Assembly (NCBI RefSeq): GCF_003075095.1
Contig: NZ_QCZF01000012.1
Location: forward strand, 1-64,000
Length of the DNA: 64,000 nucleotides
Reading direction: 5' to 3'
Source: Blastococcus litoris
Lineage (GTDB): Bacteria > Actinomycetota > Actinomycetes > Mycobacteriales > Geodermatophilaceae
The translations under genes and the position numbers were made by a program. Positions 1 through 10,135 of the stretch are shown one piece after another. The notes beneath the pieces were generated by a model. It did not search any database. It saw only the letters and a program-made list of their open reading frames with translations, and had not been told where the DNA came from. Numbering within the stretch: the first letter of the stretch is position 1; every line of letters starts with the position of its first letter.

Positions 1-181
1 GCGCGAGATGCAGGTGCTCACCGGCATGAGCCAGGGCAAGAGCAACGCCCAGATCGGCCGGGAGCTCTACCTGTCCGAGGACACCATCAAGACCCACGCC
101 CGCCGGCTCTTCCGCAAGCTCGGTGCGAAGGATCGCGCCGAGGCCGTCGCGACGGGTTTCCGCCGCGGCATCATGACCTGA
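1..181 (+). CDS. bldM: LuxR-type response regulator C-terminus, BldM-like (5' cut by window edge)
   Basis: Only the last 59 codons are present, read from base 2 to the TGA at 179-181. They encode a LuxR/FixJ-type helix-turn-helix: the stretch SNAQIGRELYLSEDTIKTHA is the recognition-helix region, followed by RRLFRKLGAKDRAEAV. This tail closely resembles BldM of Streptomyces, an atypical response regulator of development, and bldM also lies just upstream of guaB in S. coelicolor as I remember it. The receiver domain is off the window, so whether the phosphorylation pocket is intact cannot be judged. The DNA-binding family is secure. The BldM identity rests on tail similarity plus gene order. 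Confidence 0.75.
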   Translation, partial: REMQVLTGMSQGKSNAQIGRELYLSEDTIKTHARRLFRKLGAKDRAEAVATGFRRGIMT

Positions 182-194
182 CAGCAGGCGAGAA

Positions 195-240
195 CGCACC
201 GAGGGCTGCCTCCCGATCACGGGAGGCAGCCCTCGGTGCG
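195..240. terminator. Bidirectional intrinsic terminator between convergent genes
   Basis: A perfect 20-bp inverted repeat (arms 195-214 and 221-240) with a 6-nt loop lies between the end of the BldM-like gene and the end of the convergent DUF5319 gene. No long T tract follows on either side, as is usual for very GC-rich actinobacterial terminators. Its position suits termination from both directions. Confidence 0.85.
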
Positions 241-253
241 TGGTGACGTGCGC

Positions 254-2291
<2,038 letters not shown>

Positions 2292-2293
2292 GC

Positions 2294-3430
2294 ATGAGCG
2301 TGCGTGACACCGTCGAGATCGGGCTCAACCGCTTCGCCCGCCGGGGCTACGACCTGGACGAGGTCTCGATCGTCCCGTCCCGGCGCACGCGGGACGTCGA
2401 CGACGTCTCGACCGCCTGGCAGATCGACGCCTTCCGGTTCGGCATCCCGCTGGTCACCAGCCCGTCGGACGCCGTGGTCAGCCCGGCGACGGCGATCGCG
2501 GTGGGCCAGGCCGGTGGCCTCGGCGTCCTGAACGCCGAGGGGCTCTGGACCCGGTACGAGGACCCGGAGCCGGTGTACCGCAAGCTCCGGGACGCTGCGG
2601 GCGCCGGGGCGCCGCCGGTGGCGCTGCTGCAGGACGTCTACTGCGAGCCGGTGAAACCCGGGCTCGTCGCCGAGCGGATCCGCGAGATGCGCGACGCCGG
2701 GGTGACGACGGCGGTGCGGGTCTCGCCGCAGCACACCGAGCAGCTCGCGCCCGCGGCGCTGAAGGCAGGCGTCGACCTGCTGGTCATCCAGGGGACGATC
2801 GTCTCGGCCGAGCACGTGACGACGCAGGGCGACGCCCTCAACCTCAAGCAGTTCATCGCCGACCTCGACGTCCCGGTGATCGTGGGCGGGGCGGCGAACT
2901 ACACGACCGCCCTGCACCTGATGCGCACCGGCGCGGCGGGCGTCGTCGTCGGCGTGGGCGCCGACAGCTTCTCCACCAGCGACGACGTGCTCGGCATCCG
3001 CGTGCCGCTGGCCAGTGCCATCGCCGACGCCGCGGCCGCCCGCCGCGACTACCTCGACGAGACCGGTGGCCGGTACGTGCACGTCATCGCCAACGGCCGG
3101 ATCGAGACCAGCGGCGCGATCGCCCGCGCCCTGGCCTGCGGCGCCGACGCGGTGCAGCTGGGGGAGTCGCTGCGGATCGCCACCGAGGCGCCCGCCGGCG
3201 GGATCTGGTGGGACTCGGTGGCCGCCCACCCGCGGCTGCCGCGCGGTGGCACCTCGGCCCCCGTGCAGCCGGTCGGCCCGCTCGAGCAGGTGCTGCTCGG
3301 CCCGGCGGCGAGCTCCGACGGCCGCACCAACCTGTTCGGCGCCCTGGCCCGCACGATGGCCAAGACCGGCTACCGGGACCTCAAGGAGTTCCAGCGGGTC
3401 GATCTCGTGATCGGCGGTCAGGCGGACTGA
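2294..3430 (+). CDS. guaB3: GuaB3 family IMP dehydrogenase-related protein
   Basis: A 378-residue TIM-barrel protein of the IMPDH/GMPR superfamily without CBS domains, starting 2 nt after the guaB stop. GuaB3 proteins commonly sit beside guaB in actinobacteria and their physiological reaction is not well established. Aligned with the neighbouring GuaB, the active-site loop reads [16 protein letters not shown], so the catalytic cysteine position is serine (S227) and the following arginine is an aspartate. I therefore doubt classical IMPDH activity and suspect a regulatory or altered catalytic role. Membership of the family is certain; function is open. Confidence 0.9.
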   Translation: MSVRDTVEIGLNRFARRGYDLDEVSIVPSRRTRDVDDVSTAWQIDAFRFGIPLVTSPSDAVVSPATAIAVGQAGGLGVLNAEGLWTRYEDPEPVYRKLRDAAGAGAPPVALLQDVYCEPVKPGLVAERIREMRDAGVTTAVRVSPQHTEQLAPAALKAGVDLLVIQGTIVSAEHVTTQGDALNLKQFIADLDVPVIVGGAANYTTALHLMRTGAAGVVVGVGADSFSTSDDVLGIRVPLASAIADAAAARRDYLDETGGRYVHVIANGRIETSGAIARALACGADAVQLGESLRIATEAPAGGIWWDSVAAHPRLPRGGTSAPVQPVGPLEQVLLGPAASSDGRTNLFGALARTMAKTGYRDLKEFQRVDLVIGGQAD

Positions 3431-4992
3431 TGGACTTCCCGACCGTCCTCGTCGTCGACTTCGGTGCCCAGTACGCGCAGCTGATCGCCCGGCGGATCCG
3501 CGAGGCGGGCGTCTACTCGGAGATCGTCCCCTCCGACGTGCCCGCCGAGGAGATCGTCGCCCGCAAGCCCGCGGCGATCGTGCTCTCGGGCGGCCCGTCG
3601 AGCGTCTACGCGCCCGGCGCCCCGCAGGTCGACCCGGCGCTGTTCGAGGCCGGCGTCCCGGCCTTCGGCATCTGCTACGGCTTCCAGGCGATGGCGCAGA
3701 GCCTCGGCGGCTCCGTCGCGCACACCGGTGACCGCGAGTACGGCGGAACGCCGCTGACCGTCACGACGGCCGGCCGGCTGTTCGGGGAGCTCCCGGTCCA
3801 GCAGGACGTCTGGATGAGCCACGGGGACGCCGTCTCGCAGGCGCCGCCCGGCTTCACCGTGACGGCGACGTCGACCGGCGCCCCGGTGGCCGCTTTCGAG
3901 GACGTGGACCGCAAGCTCGCCGGCGTGCAGTTCCACCCCGAGGTGCGGCACACCGCGCACGGGCAGACGGTGCTCGAGCACTTCCTGTTCGACATCGCCG
4001 GCCTCGAGCCGACCTGGACGATGGCCAACGTCGTCGAGGAGCAGGTCGAGCGGATCCGCGAGCAGGTCGGCGAGGGCCGGGCGCTGTGCGCGCTGTCCGG
4101 CGGGGTCGACTCCGCCGTCGCGGCCGCCCTGGTCCAGCGGGCGATCGGTGACCGGCTCACCTGCGTCTACGTCGACCACGGGCTGATGCGCGAGGGCGAG
4201 ACCGAGCAGATCGAGCGCGACTTCGTCGCCGTCACCGGTGTGGACCTGCGGGTGGTCGACGCCCGCGAGCAGTTCCTCGGCGCGCTGGCCGGGGTCTCCG
4301 ACCCCGAGGAGAAGCGGAAGATCATCGGCCGGGAGTTCATCCGGGTCTTCGAGCAGGCCGCGCTCGACGTCGTCGGCGACGCCAAGGAGCACGGCGACAC
4401 CGTCGACTTCCTCGTGCAGGGGACGCTCTACCCCGACGTCGTCGAGTCCGGCGGCGGGTCCGGGACGGCGAACATCAAGAGCCACCACAACGTGGGCGGC
4501 CTGCCGGAGGACCTGCAGTTCACGCTGGTCGAGCCGCTGCGCACGCTGTTCAAGGACGAGGTCCGCGAGGTCGGCCTCCAGCTGGGCCTGCCCGAGGCCA
4601 TGGTGTGGCGCCAGCCCTTCCCGGGTCCCGGCCTCGGCATCCGCATCGTCGGCGAGGTGACCCAGGAACGGCTGGACATCCTGCGCAAGGCCGACGCGAT
4701 CGTCCGCGCCGAGCTCACTGCGGCGAAGCTGGACCGGGAGATCTGGCAGTGCCCCGTCGTGCTGCTGGCCGACGTCCGGTCGGTCGGCGTCCAGGGCGAC
4801 GGGCGGACCTACGGGCACCCGATCGTGCTGCGGCCGGTGTCGAGCGAGGACGCGATGACCGCCGACTGGACGCGGCTGCCCTACGACGTGCTGGCGCGGA
4901 TCTCGACCCGCATCACCAACGAGGTGCGCGAGGTCAACCGGGTCACCCTCGACGTCACCAGCAAGCCGCCGGGCACCATCGAGTGGGAGTAG
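3430..4992 (+). CDS. guaA: GMP synthase (glutamine-hydrolysing)
   Basis: GuaA aminates XMP to GMP using glutamine and ATP. The 520-residue protein has an N-terminal class I glutaminase domain with C82 in FGICYGFQ and the histidine-glutamate pair in FHPEVRHT. An ATP pyrophosphatase domain follows with the PP-loop [12 protein letters not shown], and the C-terminal dimerisation domain ends in KPPGTIEWE, the usual ending of the family. The ATG overlaps the guaB3 stop by one base (TGATG), so translation is probably coupled. Together with guaB it completes the IMP to GMP branch. Confidence 0.97.
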   Translation: MDFPTVLVVDFGAQYAQLIARRIREAGVYSEIVPSDVPAEEIVARKPAAIVLSGGPSSVYAPGAPQVDPALFEAGVPAFGICYGFQAMAQSLGGSVAHTGDREYGGTPLTVTTAGRLFGELPVQQDVWMSHGDAVSQAPPGFTVTATSTGAPVAAFEDVDRKLAGVQFHPEVRHTAHGQTVLEHFLFDIAGLEPTWTMANVVEEQVERIREQVGEGRALCALSGGVDSAVAAALVQRAIGDRLTCVYVDHGLMREGETEQIERDFVAVTGVDLRVVDAREQFLGALAGVSDPEEKRKIIGREFIRVFEQAALDVVGDAKEHGDTVDFLVQGTLYPDVVESGGGSGTANIKSHHNVGGLPEDLQFTLVEPLRTLFKDEVREVGLQLGLPEAMVWRQPFPGPGLGIRIVGEVTQERLDILRKADAIVRAELTAAKLDREIWQCPVVLLADVRSVGVQGDGRTYGHPIVLRPVSSEDAMTADWTRLPYDVLARISTRITNEVREVNRVTLDVTSKPPGTIEWE

Positions 4993-4996
4993 TTCC

Positions 4997-5761
4997 TCAG
5001 CCCGCGTCCCGGTAGACGAGGCCCCGCCCGTCGTCGGCTGTGAGGGTGAGGCGGTCCTCGGTGACCTCGGTGGCCGGACTGCCGCCCAGCACCGAGGACA
5101 CCGCTACGTCCTGCTGCGCGACCTCGGGCGGGCAGTCGATGCCGTCGGCCAGCAGGTCGTCGATCACCAGGGCGCCGTCCTCCAGCAGCCAGCGGCCGGT
5201 GATCGTGCGGCAGCCGGTCGTGGCCTCGGCGGTCCCGTCGCCGTCCAGCCGCAGGACCGCCGGTTCCCCGACGGTGGAGCTCGCGGTCGCCCCGTCCACG
5301 ACCGTCTCGAGCACCCAGCGGGTGCCCTCGAGCGGGCTGTCGGGGACCGACGCCGCACGGGTGAAGCGCAGCTCGACCCCGTCGCCGGAGAGCAGCAGCC
5401 CGTCGTCGCCCGACGCCGCCGTGTCCACCGCGCCGAGGGCGGCCAGGAAGGCGCTCTCGGCGGCGAGCACATCGGGCGCGCAGCCCATCTCGGTGCTGCC
5501 CAGACCCGACACCGTGAACGACGACCCGTCGAGCCGGTAGGAGGCGAACCAGTGGTTGCAGAACGCGGTGCCGCGCAGCTCGTCCCCGTCCACCTCGAGG
5601 GTCGCCGCCGTGCCGTCGGGCCGGGGGAGGGCCGCGCCGTCCGCCGTCCCTCCGGTGAACTCCCACTCGCCGGCCAGGTCCGGCCCGCTGCCGGCGCCCC
5701 CGCCGCAGGCGGCGAGCGCCAGGACGGCGGCGAGCAGGAGGGCTGCGCGGTGCACGCTCAC
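4997..5761 (-). CDS. META domain-containing lipoprotein
   Basis: A 254-residue predicted lipoprotein. The signal peptide has a hydrophobic stretch and a lipobox ending LALAAC with the lipidated cysteine at about residue 19, followed by a short Gly/Ser linker. Two META-type beta domains follow, about residues 27-130 (GEWEFTGGTADG start) and 140-250 (GTRWVLETVVDG start). META domains occur in bacterial surface and heat-shock lipoproteins such as HslJ; the function here is unknown. The start is GTG at 5761. It converges on guaA, with stops 4 nt apart, and no terminator fits between them. Confidence 0.85.
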   Translation of the reverse strand: MSVHRAALLLAAVLALAACGGGAGSGPDLAGEWEFTGGTADGAALPRPDGTAATLEVDGDELRGTAFCNHWFASYRLDGSSFTVSGLGSTEMGCAPDVLAAESAFLAALGAVDTAASGDDGLLLSGDGVELRFTRAASVPDSPLEGTRWVLETVVDGATASSTVGEPAVLRLDGDGTAEATTGCRTITGRWLLEDGALVIDDLLADGIDCPPEVAQQDVAVSSVLGGSPATEVTEDRLTLTADDGRGLVYRDAG

Positions 5762-5798
5762 TCCGACGCCCCGCGGCGCATCTCGGTTCCCGCACGGC

Positions 5799-5834
5799 GG
5801 AGGGCCCGGGGAGCGATCGCTCCCCGGGCCCTCC
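5799..5834. terminator. Perfect 36-nt palindrome, probable terminator
   Basis: The sequence is a perfect palindrome with arms 5799-5816 and 5817-5834. As RNA it would form a stem of about 16 bp with a tight loop. It lies just downstream of the minus-strand gene ending at 5853 and upstream of the META lipoprotein gene, so it probably ends the PspC transcription unit. Confidence 0.7.
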
Positions 5835-5852
5835 CGACGTCCGCTCCGCCGG

Positions 5853-6155
5853 TCAGCTACGGCGCCGCCGGGACTTCTTCAGCTCCGACACCAGCAGCGC
5901 GATGCCGCCGCCGATCAGCAGGATCCAGACGAAGCCACCGTTCTCCCAGAACCCGAACGGCAGGTCGACGCCGGCCATCGCCACGACCGCCAGGGCGAGG
6001 AACAGCACGCCGGGCACCAGTGCGGTGAGGTCGACCGCCCGCTTGCGCGGCGGCTCGGGGTCCTCGGTCGACAGCGGCAGCACCGTCTGCCAGTCCTTGA
6101 GCTGCGCCTCCTGCCAGGCGGTCGGCGTGGTCGGGAACTCGCTGTAGTCAGCCAC
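5853..6155 (-). CDS. Small two-helix membrane protein of the PspC locus
   Basis: A 100-residue protein with a hydrophilic, acidic N-terminal half and two transmembrane helices, about residues 42-62 (LVPGVLFLALAVVAMAGV) and 75-92 (WILLIGGGIALLVSEL), ending in a basic tail KKSRRRRS. I do not recognise a family. GTG at 6155 is chosen because GGAGG sits 6 nt upstream; an extension to 6179 is possible. It overlaps the PspC-domain gene by 8 nt and is surely co-transcribed with it, so it may help its membrane function. That role is inferred from position only. Confidence 0.75.
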   Translation of the reverse strand: MADYSEFPTTPTAWQEAQLKDWQTVLPLSTEDPEPPRKRAVDLTALVPGVLFLALAVVAMAGVDLPFGFWENGGFVWILLIGGGIALLVSELKKSRRRRS

Positions 6156-7083
6156 GGGACACCTCCACGTCTCCCACACCTGCGTTGACGGTGATCACGA
6201 ACTCGGCCCGGCCGTCGTCGGACCATGACCGGCCCGCCCCGGGGAAGAAGCCGTCGGACTCGGAGCTGTCGAAGACGTCCATGTCGCCGAGGCCGTGGTT
6301 GCCCTCCAGCTGCACGTCCGCCGAGCGGGGCACGATGATCTCGAGGTCGCCCACGCCGTGGTCGATCTCCACCTCCAGTCCCCGTCCGGAGATCCCCTGG
6401 TCCAGCCGGCTCAGGTCGACGGTGACGTCGCCGATGCCCCCGCTGTAGACGTCCCGGAGCTCGGACACGGTGGCCGGCCGGTAGGTCCGGTCACCGACGC
6501 CGCCGTCCGTGTCGCCCACGGTCGAGACGGCGACCAGGGCCAGCGAGAGGACCACGCCGAGGGCGATGAGGCCGCCCCGCGCGGTCCGCCCGCCGCTGAA
6601 CGCGGCGGCGACGAGACCGAGCCCCACCACGGCCAGCAGGCCGCCGAGGACGCCGCGCGGGCCGATGTCCCAGTCGCTGAGGTTCGTGACGGCGGCCATG
6701 AGCCCGGCGACGATCAGCAAGGCGGCAACGGTGATCCGCGGAACCGGCGACCGGGGCAGGGCCGGCTTCTGCGGCGCCGGGGCGACCGCGGAGCCGGGGG
6801 CGCCGGGCGGGCCGGCCGGCATGAGCACCCACAGCAGCAGGTAGACGATGACGCCGGTGCCGGCGGCGAGGGTCAGGGCGACGAACCCGACCCGCCAGAG
6901 CAGGGCGTCGATGCCGGTGTACTCGGCCAGGCCGCCGTTGACGCCGCCGAGGATCTTGTCGGTGCGGCTGCGGCGCAGCTGGGGACGAGCCGCCGGCGGC
7001 TCGGGAGGAGGCGGCGGCCAGGACGGGGGCTCCATCGCCGGGGGCAGGGGCGGCGGAGCTGCGGGGGGCGGAGCGGATGTCAT
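6148..7083 (-). CDS. PspC domain membrane protein with LiaF-like C-terminal domain
   Basis: A 311-residue membrane protein. Residues 1-37 are proline-rich. A PspC domain follows (RRSRTDKILGGVNGGLAEYT and a long hydrophobic helix to about residue 85), then three more helices, then an extracytoplasmic beta-rich domain from about 210 with repeated GxGDVTVDL-type motifs as in LiaF/DUF2154 proteins. PspC and LiaF proteins sense or modulate envelope stress. The gene is divergent from a PspC-fused kinase, which suggests it belongs to that signalling system. Start ATG at 7083; the ribosome binding site is weak, and an in-frame start at 7101 cannot be excluded. Confidence 0.88.
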   Translation of the reverse strand: MTSAPPPAAPPPLPPAMEPPSWPPPPPEPPAARPQLRRSRTDKILGGVNGGLAEYTGIDALLWRVGFVALTLAAGTGVIVYLLLWVLMPAGPPGAPGSAVAPAPQKPALPRSPVPRITVAALLIVAGLMAAVTNLSDWDIGPRGVLGGLLAVVGLGLVAAAFSGGRTARGGLIALGVVLSLALVAVSTVGDTDGGVGDRTYRPATVSELRDVYSGGIGDVTVDLSRLDQGISGRGLEVEIDHGVGDLEIIVPRSADVQLEGNHGLGDMDVFDSSESDGFFPGAGRSWSDDGRAEFVITVNAGVGDVEVSRG

Positions 7084-7205
7084 GACCGGAAGCCTGCCCA
7101 CCGCGGCGCCCGGATTCCATCAGGGAAGCCCCCCATCCGACCCTGGATCGGCCGCGCCTGCTCTTCCAGGGTGATCACCCGTGTCGGAGGCGTGGCCCGC
7201 GGTGC

Positions 7206-7211
7206 GACGAT
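7206..7211 (+). promoter_or_regulatory. Weak -10 element of the PspC histidine kinase gene
   Basis: GACGAT lies 7 nt before the GTG at 7219 and fits the NANNNT pattern seen at many starts in this window. No ribosome binding site precedes the GTG, so a leaderless transcript is possible. The hexamer is weak on its own. Confidence 0.3.
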
Positions 7212-7218
7212 CGGGTAT

Positions 7219-8424
7219 GTGACCACCACTGCGACCGGGGCGCCCCCCGCGACGACGGCGGACCGGCCGCCGCTGGTGCGCCCGCGGTCGGGACGCCTGC
7301 TGGCCGGCGTGGCCGTCGGCACCGCGTCCCACCTGAAGCAGGACCCCCTGGTGGTGCGCGTGGCGTTCGTCGTGCTCGCCAGCTTCGGCATCGGCATCGT
7401 CATGTACGGCCTGCTCTGGCTGACCATGCCCGTCGCCGCGCCGGGGGAGGACCCGACGCCGGCCGCGATCCGGCTCCAGCGCCCGACCGGCAAGCGCCAG
7501 GTGGTCACCCTCGTGCTGCTGGGGATCGCCGCCGTCACGGTGCTCGGGCAGGTTGCGAGGCTGAGCAACGGCGACCTGGTCGTGCCGCTGCTGGTGCTCG
7601 CCGTCGGCATGGCGGTGATCTGGCGTCAGCTCGACACCGACCGGACGCTCAACCTGCCCGGCGTCCGCTGGGCGCTGGCCGGAGGCGCGGCGCTGGCGGC
7701 CGGGGGCCTCATCCTGCTGCTGGCGACCACGGGCCAGCTGGCCAACGCCCGGAACGGCTTCGCCGCGACCCTCGTCATCCTCACCGGCCTGGTCCTCGCG
7801 ACCGCGCCGATCTGGCGGCGGCTGCTGGCCTCCCGCGCGGAGGAGCGCACCGCGCGCGTGCGCTCGGAGGAGCGGGCCGCCGTCGCCGCCCACCTGCACG
7901 ACTCGGTGCTGCAGACCCTGGCCCTCATCCAGCGCCACGCCGAGGACCCGCAGGCGGTGAGCCGGCTGGCCCGCGGCCAGGAGCGGGAACTGCGCGCCTG
8001 GCTGTACGACCCGAAGGTCGTGCGCGAGGGCGGCACCTGGGCCGGGCTGGTGGCGGCGGTGGTCGCCGAGGTCGAGGCCGACCACGCCCTGCTGGTCGAC
8101 CCGGTCGTGGTCGGCGACGCGCCGGTCGACGAGGCGCTGGCCGGGCTCGGCGCGGCCGCCCGCGAGGCGCTGGTCAACGCGGCGAAGCACTCGGGCGCCA
8201 CGGCGGCCGACCTCTACACCGAGGTGACGCCCGAGCGGGTGTCGGTCTACGTGCGCGACCGCGGCAAGGGGTTCGATCCGGCGGAGGTGTCCGACGACCG
8301 CCGCGGTCTGCGCGACTCGGTCAGCGGTCGGCTCACCCGGCTCGGCGGCACGGCCGTCGTCCGGTCGGCGCCCGGTGAGGGCACAGAGGTGGAGCTCGTG
8401 CTCCCGAGAGGAGCAGCCGCATGA
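7219..8424 (+). CDS. PspC-domain sensor histidine kinase
   Basis: A 401-residue membrane kinase. An N-terminal PspC domain (about residues 20-72, including RSGRLLAGVAVGTASHLKQD) is followed by further transmembrane helices to about residue 200. The dimerisation segment carries the phospho-acceptor H227 in AHLHDSVLQTL. The HATPase domain has the N-box region ALVNAAKHSGA and a G-box in RDRGKGFDP. This fusion is typical of actinobacterial NarL-type systems that watch envelope state; the signal is unknown. It overlaps the response regulator by 4 nt (ATGA) and is divergent from the PspC/LiaF-like gene, its likely target or partner. Confidence 0.92.
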   Translation: MTTTATGAPPATTADRPPLVRPRSGRLLAGVAVGTASHLKQDPLVVRVAFVVLASFGIGIVMYGLLWLTMPVAAPGEDPTPAAIRLQRPTGKRQVVTLVLLGIAAVTVLGQVARLSNGDLVVPLLVLAVGMAVIWRQLDTDRTLNLPGVRWALAGGAALAAGGLILLLATTGQLANARNGFAATLVILTGLVLATAPIWRRLLASRAEERTARVRSEERAAVAAHLHDSVLQTLALIQRHAEDPQAVSRLARGQERELRAWLYDPKVVREGGTWAGLVAAVVAEVEADHALLVDPVVVGDAPVDEALAGLGAAAREALVNAAKHSGATAADLYTEVTPERVSVYVRDRGKGFDPAEVSDDRRGLRDSVSGRLTRLGGTAVVRSAPGEGTEVELVLPRGAAA

Positions 8425-9083
8425 CCACCCCCCGCGTCTTCGTGGTCGACGACCACGCGATGGTCCGCGCCGGCGTGCGCGCGGAGCTCGGGGACGACGT
8501 CGCGTTCGTCGGCGAGGGTGCCGACGTCGCCTCGGCGGTCGAGGGCATCCGCGCGACGGAGCCGGACGTCGTCCTGCTCGACGTGCACATGCCGGGTGGT
8601 GGAGGCCGGGCGGTGCTCGAGACCCTGCGCGCCGAGCTGCCCGACGTGAAGTGGCTGGCCCTGTCGGTCTCCGACGCCGCCGAGGACGTCATCGCCGTCA
8701 TCCGGGCCGGGGCCCGCGGCTACGTCACCAAGACGATCTCGGGGCCGGACCTGCTCGACGCCGTCCGGCGGGTGGCCGACGGCGACGTCGTCTTCAGCCC
8801 GCGGCTGGCCGGGTTCGTGCTGGACGCGTTCGCGGCCGGCGGACCGGTGGCCGCCGTGCAGCCGGAGGAGGAGGCGACCGACCCGGGGCTGGACCTGCTC
8901 AGCGCGCGCGAGCGCGAGGTGATGCAGCTGCTGGCCCGCGGCTACACCTACCGGGAGATCGGCTCGCGGCTGTTCATCTCGGTGAAGACGGTGGAGTCGC
9001 ACGCCTCGAACGTGCTGCGCAAGCTCCAGCTGTCCAACCGCAACGAGCTGACCCGCTGGGCGGCGACCAACCGCCTGCTCTAG
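8421..9083 (+). CDS. LuxR/NarL-family response regulator
   Basis: A 220-residue DNA-binding regulator paired with the upstream kinase. The receiver domain (about 5-120) has the acidic pair DD at 10-11, the phosphorylation site D54 in VLLDVHMPGG and a K in VTKTISG. A linker leads to a LuxR helix-turn-helix (about 150-210) with LSAREREVMQLLARGYTYRE. Translation is coupled to the kinase through ATGA. The natural target is the divergent PspC operon, which is inferred. The gene converges with the TfoX-like gene, sharing the palindromic CTAG as both stops. Confidence 0.95.
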   Translation: MTTPRVFVVDDHAMVRAGVRAELGDDVAFVGEGADVASAVEGIRATEPDVVLLDVHMPGGGGRAVLETLRAELPDVKWLALSVSDAAEDVIAVIRAGARGYVTKTISGPDLLDAVRRVADGDVVFSPRLAGFVLDAFAAGGPVAAVQPEEEATDPGLDLLSAREREVMQLLARGYTYREIGSRLFISVKTVESHASNVLRKLQLSNRNELTRWAATNRLL

Positions 9084-9379
9084 CGCTGGGACTCCACCCA
9101 CGCACGGGCCTCGGCGACGACGGGATCCCACTCCGCGCCGTCGTGCAGCAGCGCCCAGCCGTTCATCGGGCGGCCCTCCATCGGCTCGAACTGCTCGGCC
9201 AGCCCGGCGTCGGCCAGCTGCCGGAACCGGTCGGCCGGCAGCTTCACGACGAGCTGCTCGTGCCACCAGATGGCGAAGAACTTCCTGCCGGTCCGCAGAC
9301 CTGCCGAGCCGAACATGGTCCCGGGCGTGACGTCGCCCCCGCGGGTGCGCTCGACCAGGTCCTCCCAGGAGTCAGCCAT
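9080..9379 (-). CDS. TfoX/Sxy N-terminal domain protein
   Basis: A 99-residue cytoplasmic protein with a TfoX N-terminal-type fold: the opening WEDLVERTRGG, the MFGSAGLRTGRKFFAIWW strand region and ADRFRQLADAG. Stand-alone TfoX-N proteins are widespread in actinobacteria. Unlike full-length Sxy of gammaproteobacteria they have no proven competence role. Start ATG at 9379 has a GAGG sequence 6 nt upstream. Its stop overlaps the stop of the convergent response regulator by 4 nt. Confidence 0.82.
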   Translation of the reverse strand: MADSWEDLVERTRGGDVTPGTMFGSAGLRTGRKFFAIWWHEQLVVKLPADRFRQLADAGLAEQFEPMEGRPMNGWALLHDGAEWDPVVAEARAWVESQR

Positions 9380-9391
9380 GGCCTGACCTCA

Positions 9392-10123
9392 TCACGCCGT
9401 GTGGACGACGTGGAAGGCCTCCGCGAGCCGGCCCTCGGGGAGGCCGAACCGCTGCGCCGTCTGCCGCATCCAGCCGGTGACGAACTGGTCGATGTCGGGG
9501 TTGTGGCTCACCTGCGTGACGTGGCAGTGCAGCGCGGCCAGCTTCCGGTCGAGCACGTCGGTGACGTCGACGGCGTGGTCGGCCCGCGGGCTCGCGCCCA
9601 GCCACACCTCGGGCACGGTCCAGGCCTCGAGCCCCTCGTCCTCGAGCAGCTCCGGGAAGGCGAACGGGTTGCGCGCGTCGGGGTAGACGGCGCGCAGGGT
9701 CGATTCGCCGACCGTCATGTGGTCGGGGTGGCTGGCGCCGATCCGCTCCCAGAACCGCTCGGGGGACGACGTCAGCACCCGCTGCGGCCGGACCTGGCGG
9801 ATGACCCGGCTGATGTCGCGGCGCAGGTCGAGGGTCAGCTCCAGCCGCCCGTCGGGGTAGCCGAGGAAGCGGACGTCGGTGACGCCGACGGCGGCCGCGG
9901 CGGCGCGCTGCTCGGCCTGGCGGAGCGGACCCATCTGGTCGCGCGGCGTCTCGTCGAACCCGCCGGCGTCGCCGTCGGTGACGATGCAGTAGACGACCTC
10001 CGTGCCGGCCGCCGTCCACGTCGCGACGGTGCCCGCGCTCCCGAAGTCGACGTCGTCGGGGTGGGCGAGCACGCAGAGGACGCGCTCGACGGATGCGGCA
10101 GGTGCGCGGGGTGGCTGGGTCAC
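9392..10123 (-). CDS. PIG-L/LmbE family deacetylase
   Basis: A 243-residue member of the LmbE-like zinc deacetylase family. The metal-binding signature AHPDD is at about residues 20-24, and a second metal-binding histidine is expected in SHPDHMTVG. Relatives deacetylate N-acetylglucosamine conjugates, such as MshB and Mca of mycothiol metabolism, or mycothiol S-conjugates. The exact substrate here cannot be read from sequence. GTG at 10123 has TAGGCT six nt upstream, suggesting a leaderless mRNA. It lies 9 nt downstream of the ECF41 sigma gene on the same strand, so read-through is likely. Confidence 0.9.
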   Translation of the reverse strand: MTQPPRAPAASVERVLCVLAHPDDVDFGSAGTVATWTAAGTEVVYCIVTDGDAGGFDETPRDQMGPLRQAEQRAAAAAVGVTDVRFLGYPDGRLELTLDLRRDISRVIRQVRPQRVLTSSPERFWERIGASHPDHMTVGESTLRAVYPDARNPFAFPELLEDEGLEAWTVPEVWLGASPRADHAVDVTDVLDRKLAALHCHVTQVSHNPDIDQFVTGWMRQTAQRFGLPEGRLAEAFHVVHTA

Positions 10124-10129
10124 CGCGCG

Positions 10130-10135
10130 AGCCTA
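10130..10135 (-). promoter_or_regulatory. -10 element of the PIG-L gene (leaderless start)
   Basis: TAGGCT on the minus strand ends 6 nt before the GTG at 10123 and overlaps the last codons of the upstream sigma gene. It could give the deacetylase its own leaderless transcript independent of the sigma operon. Confidence 0.45.
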
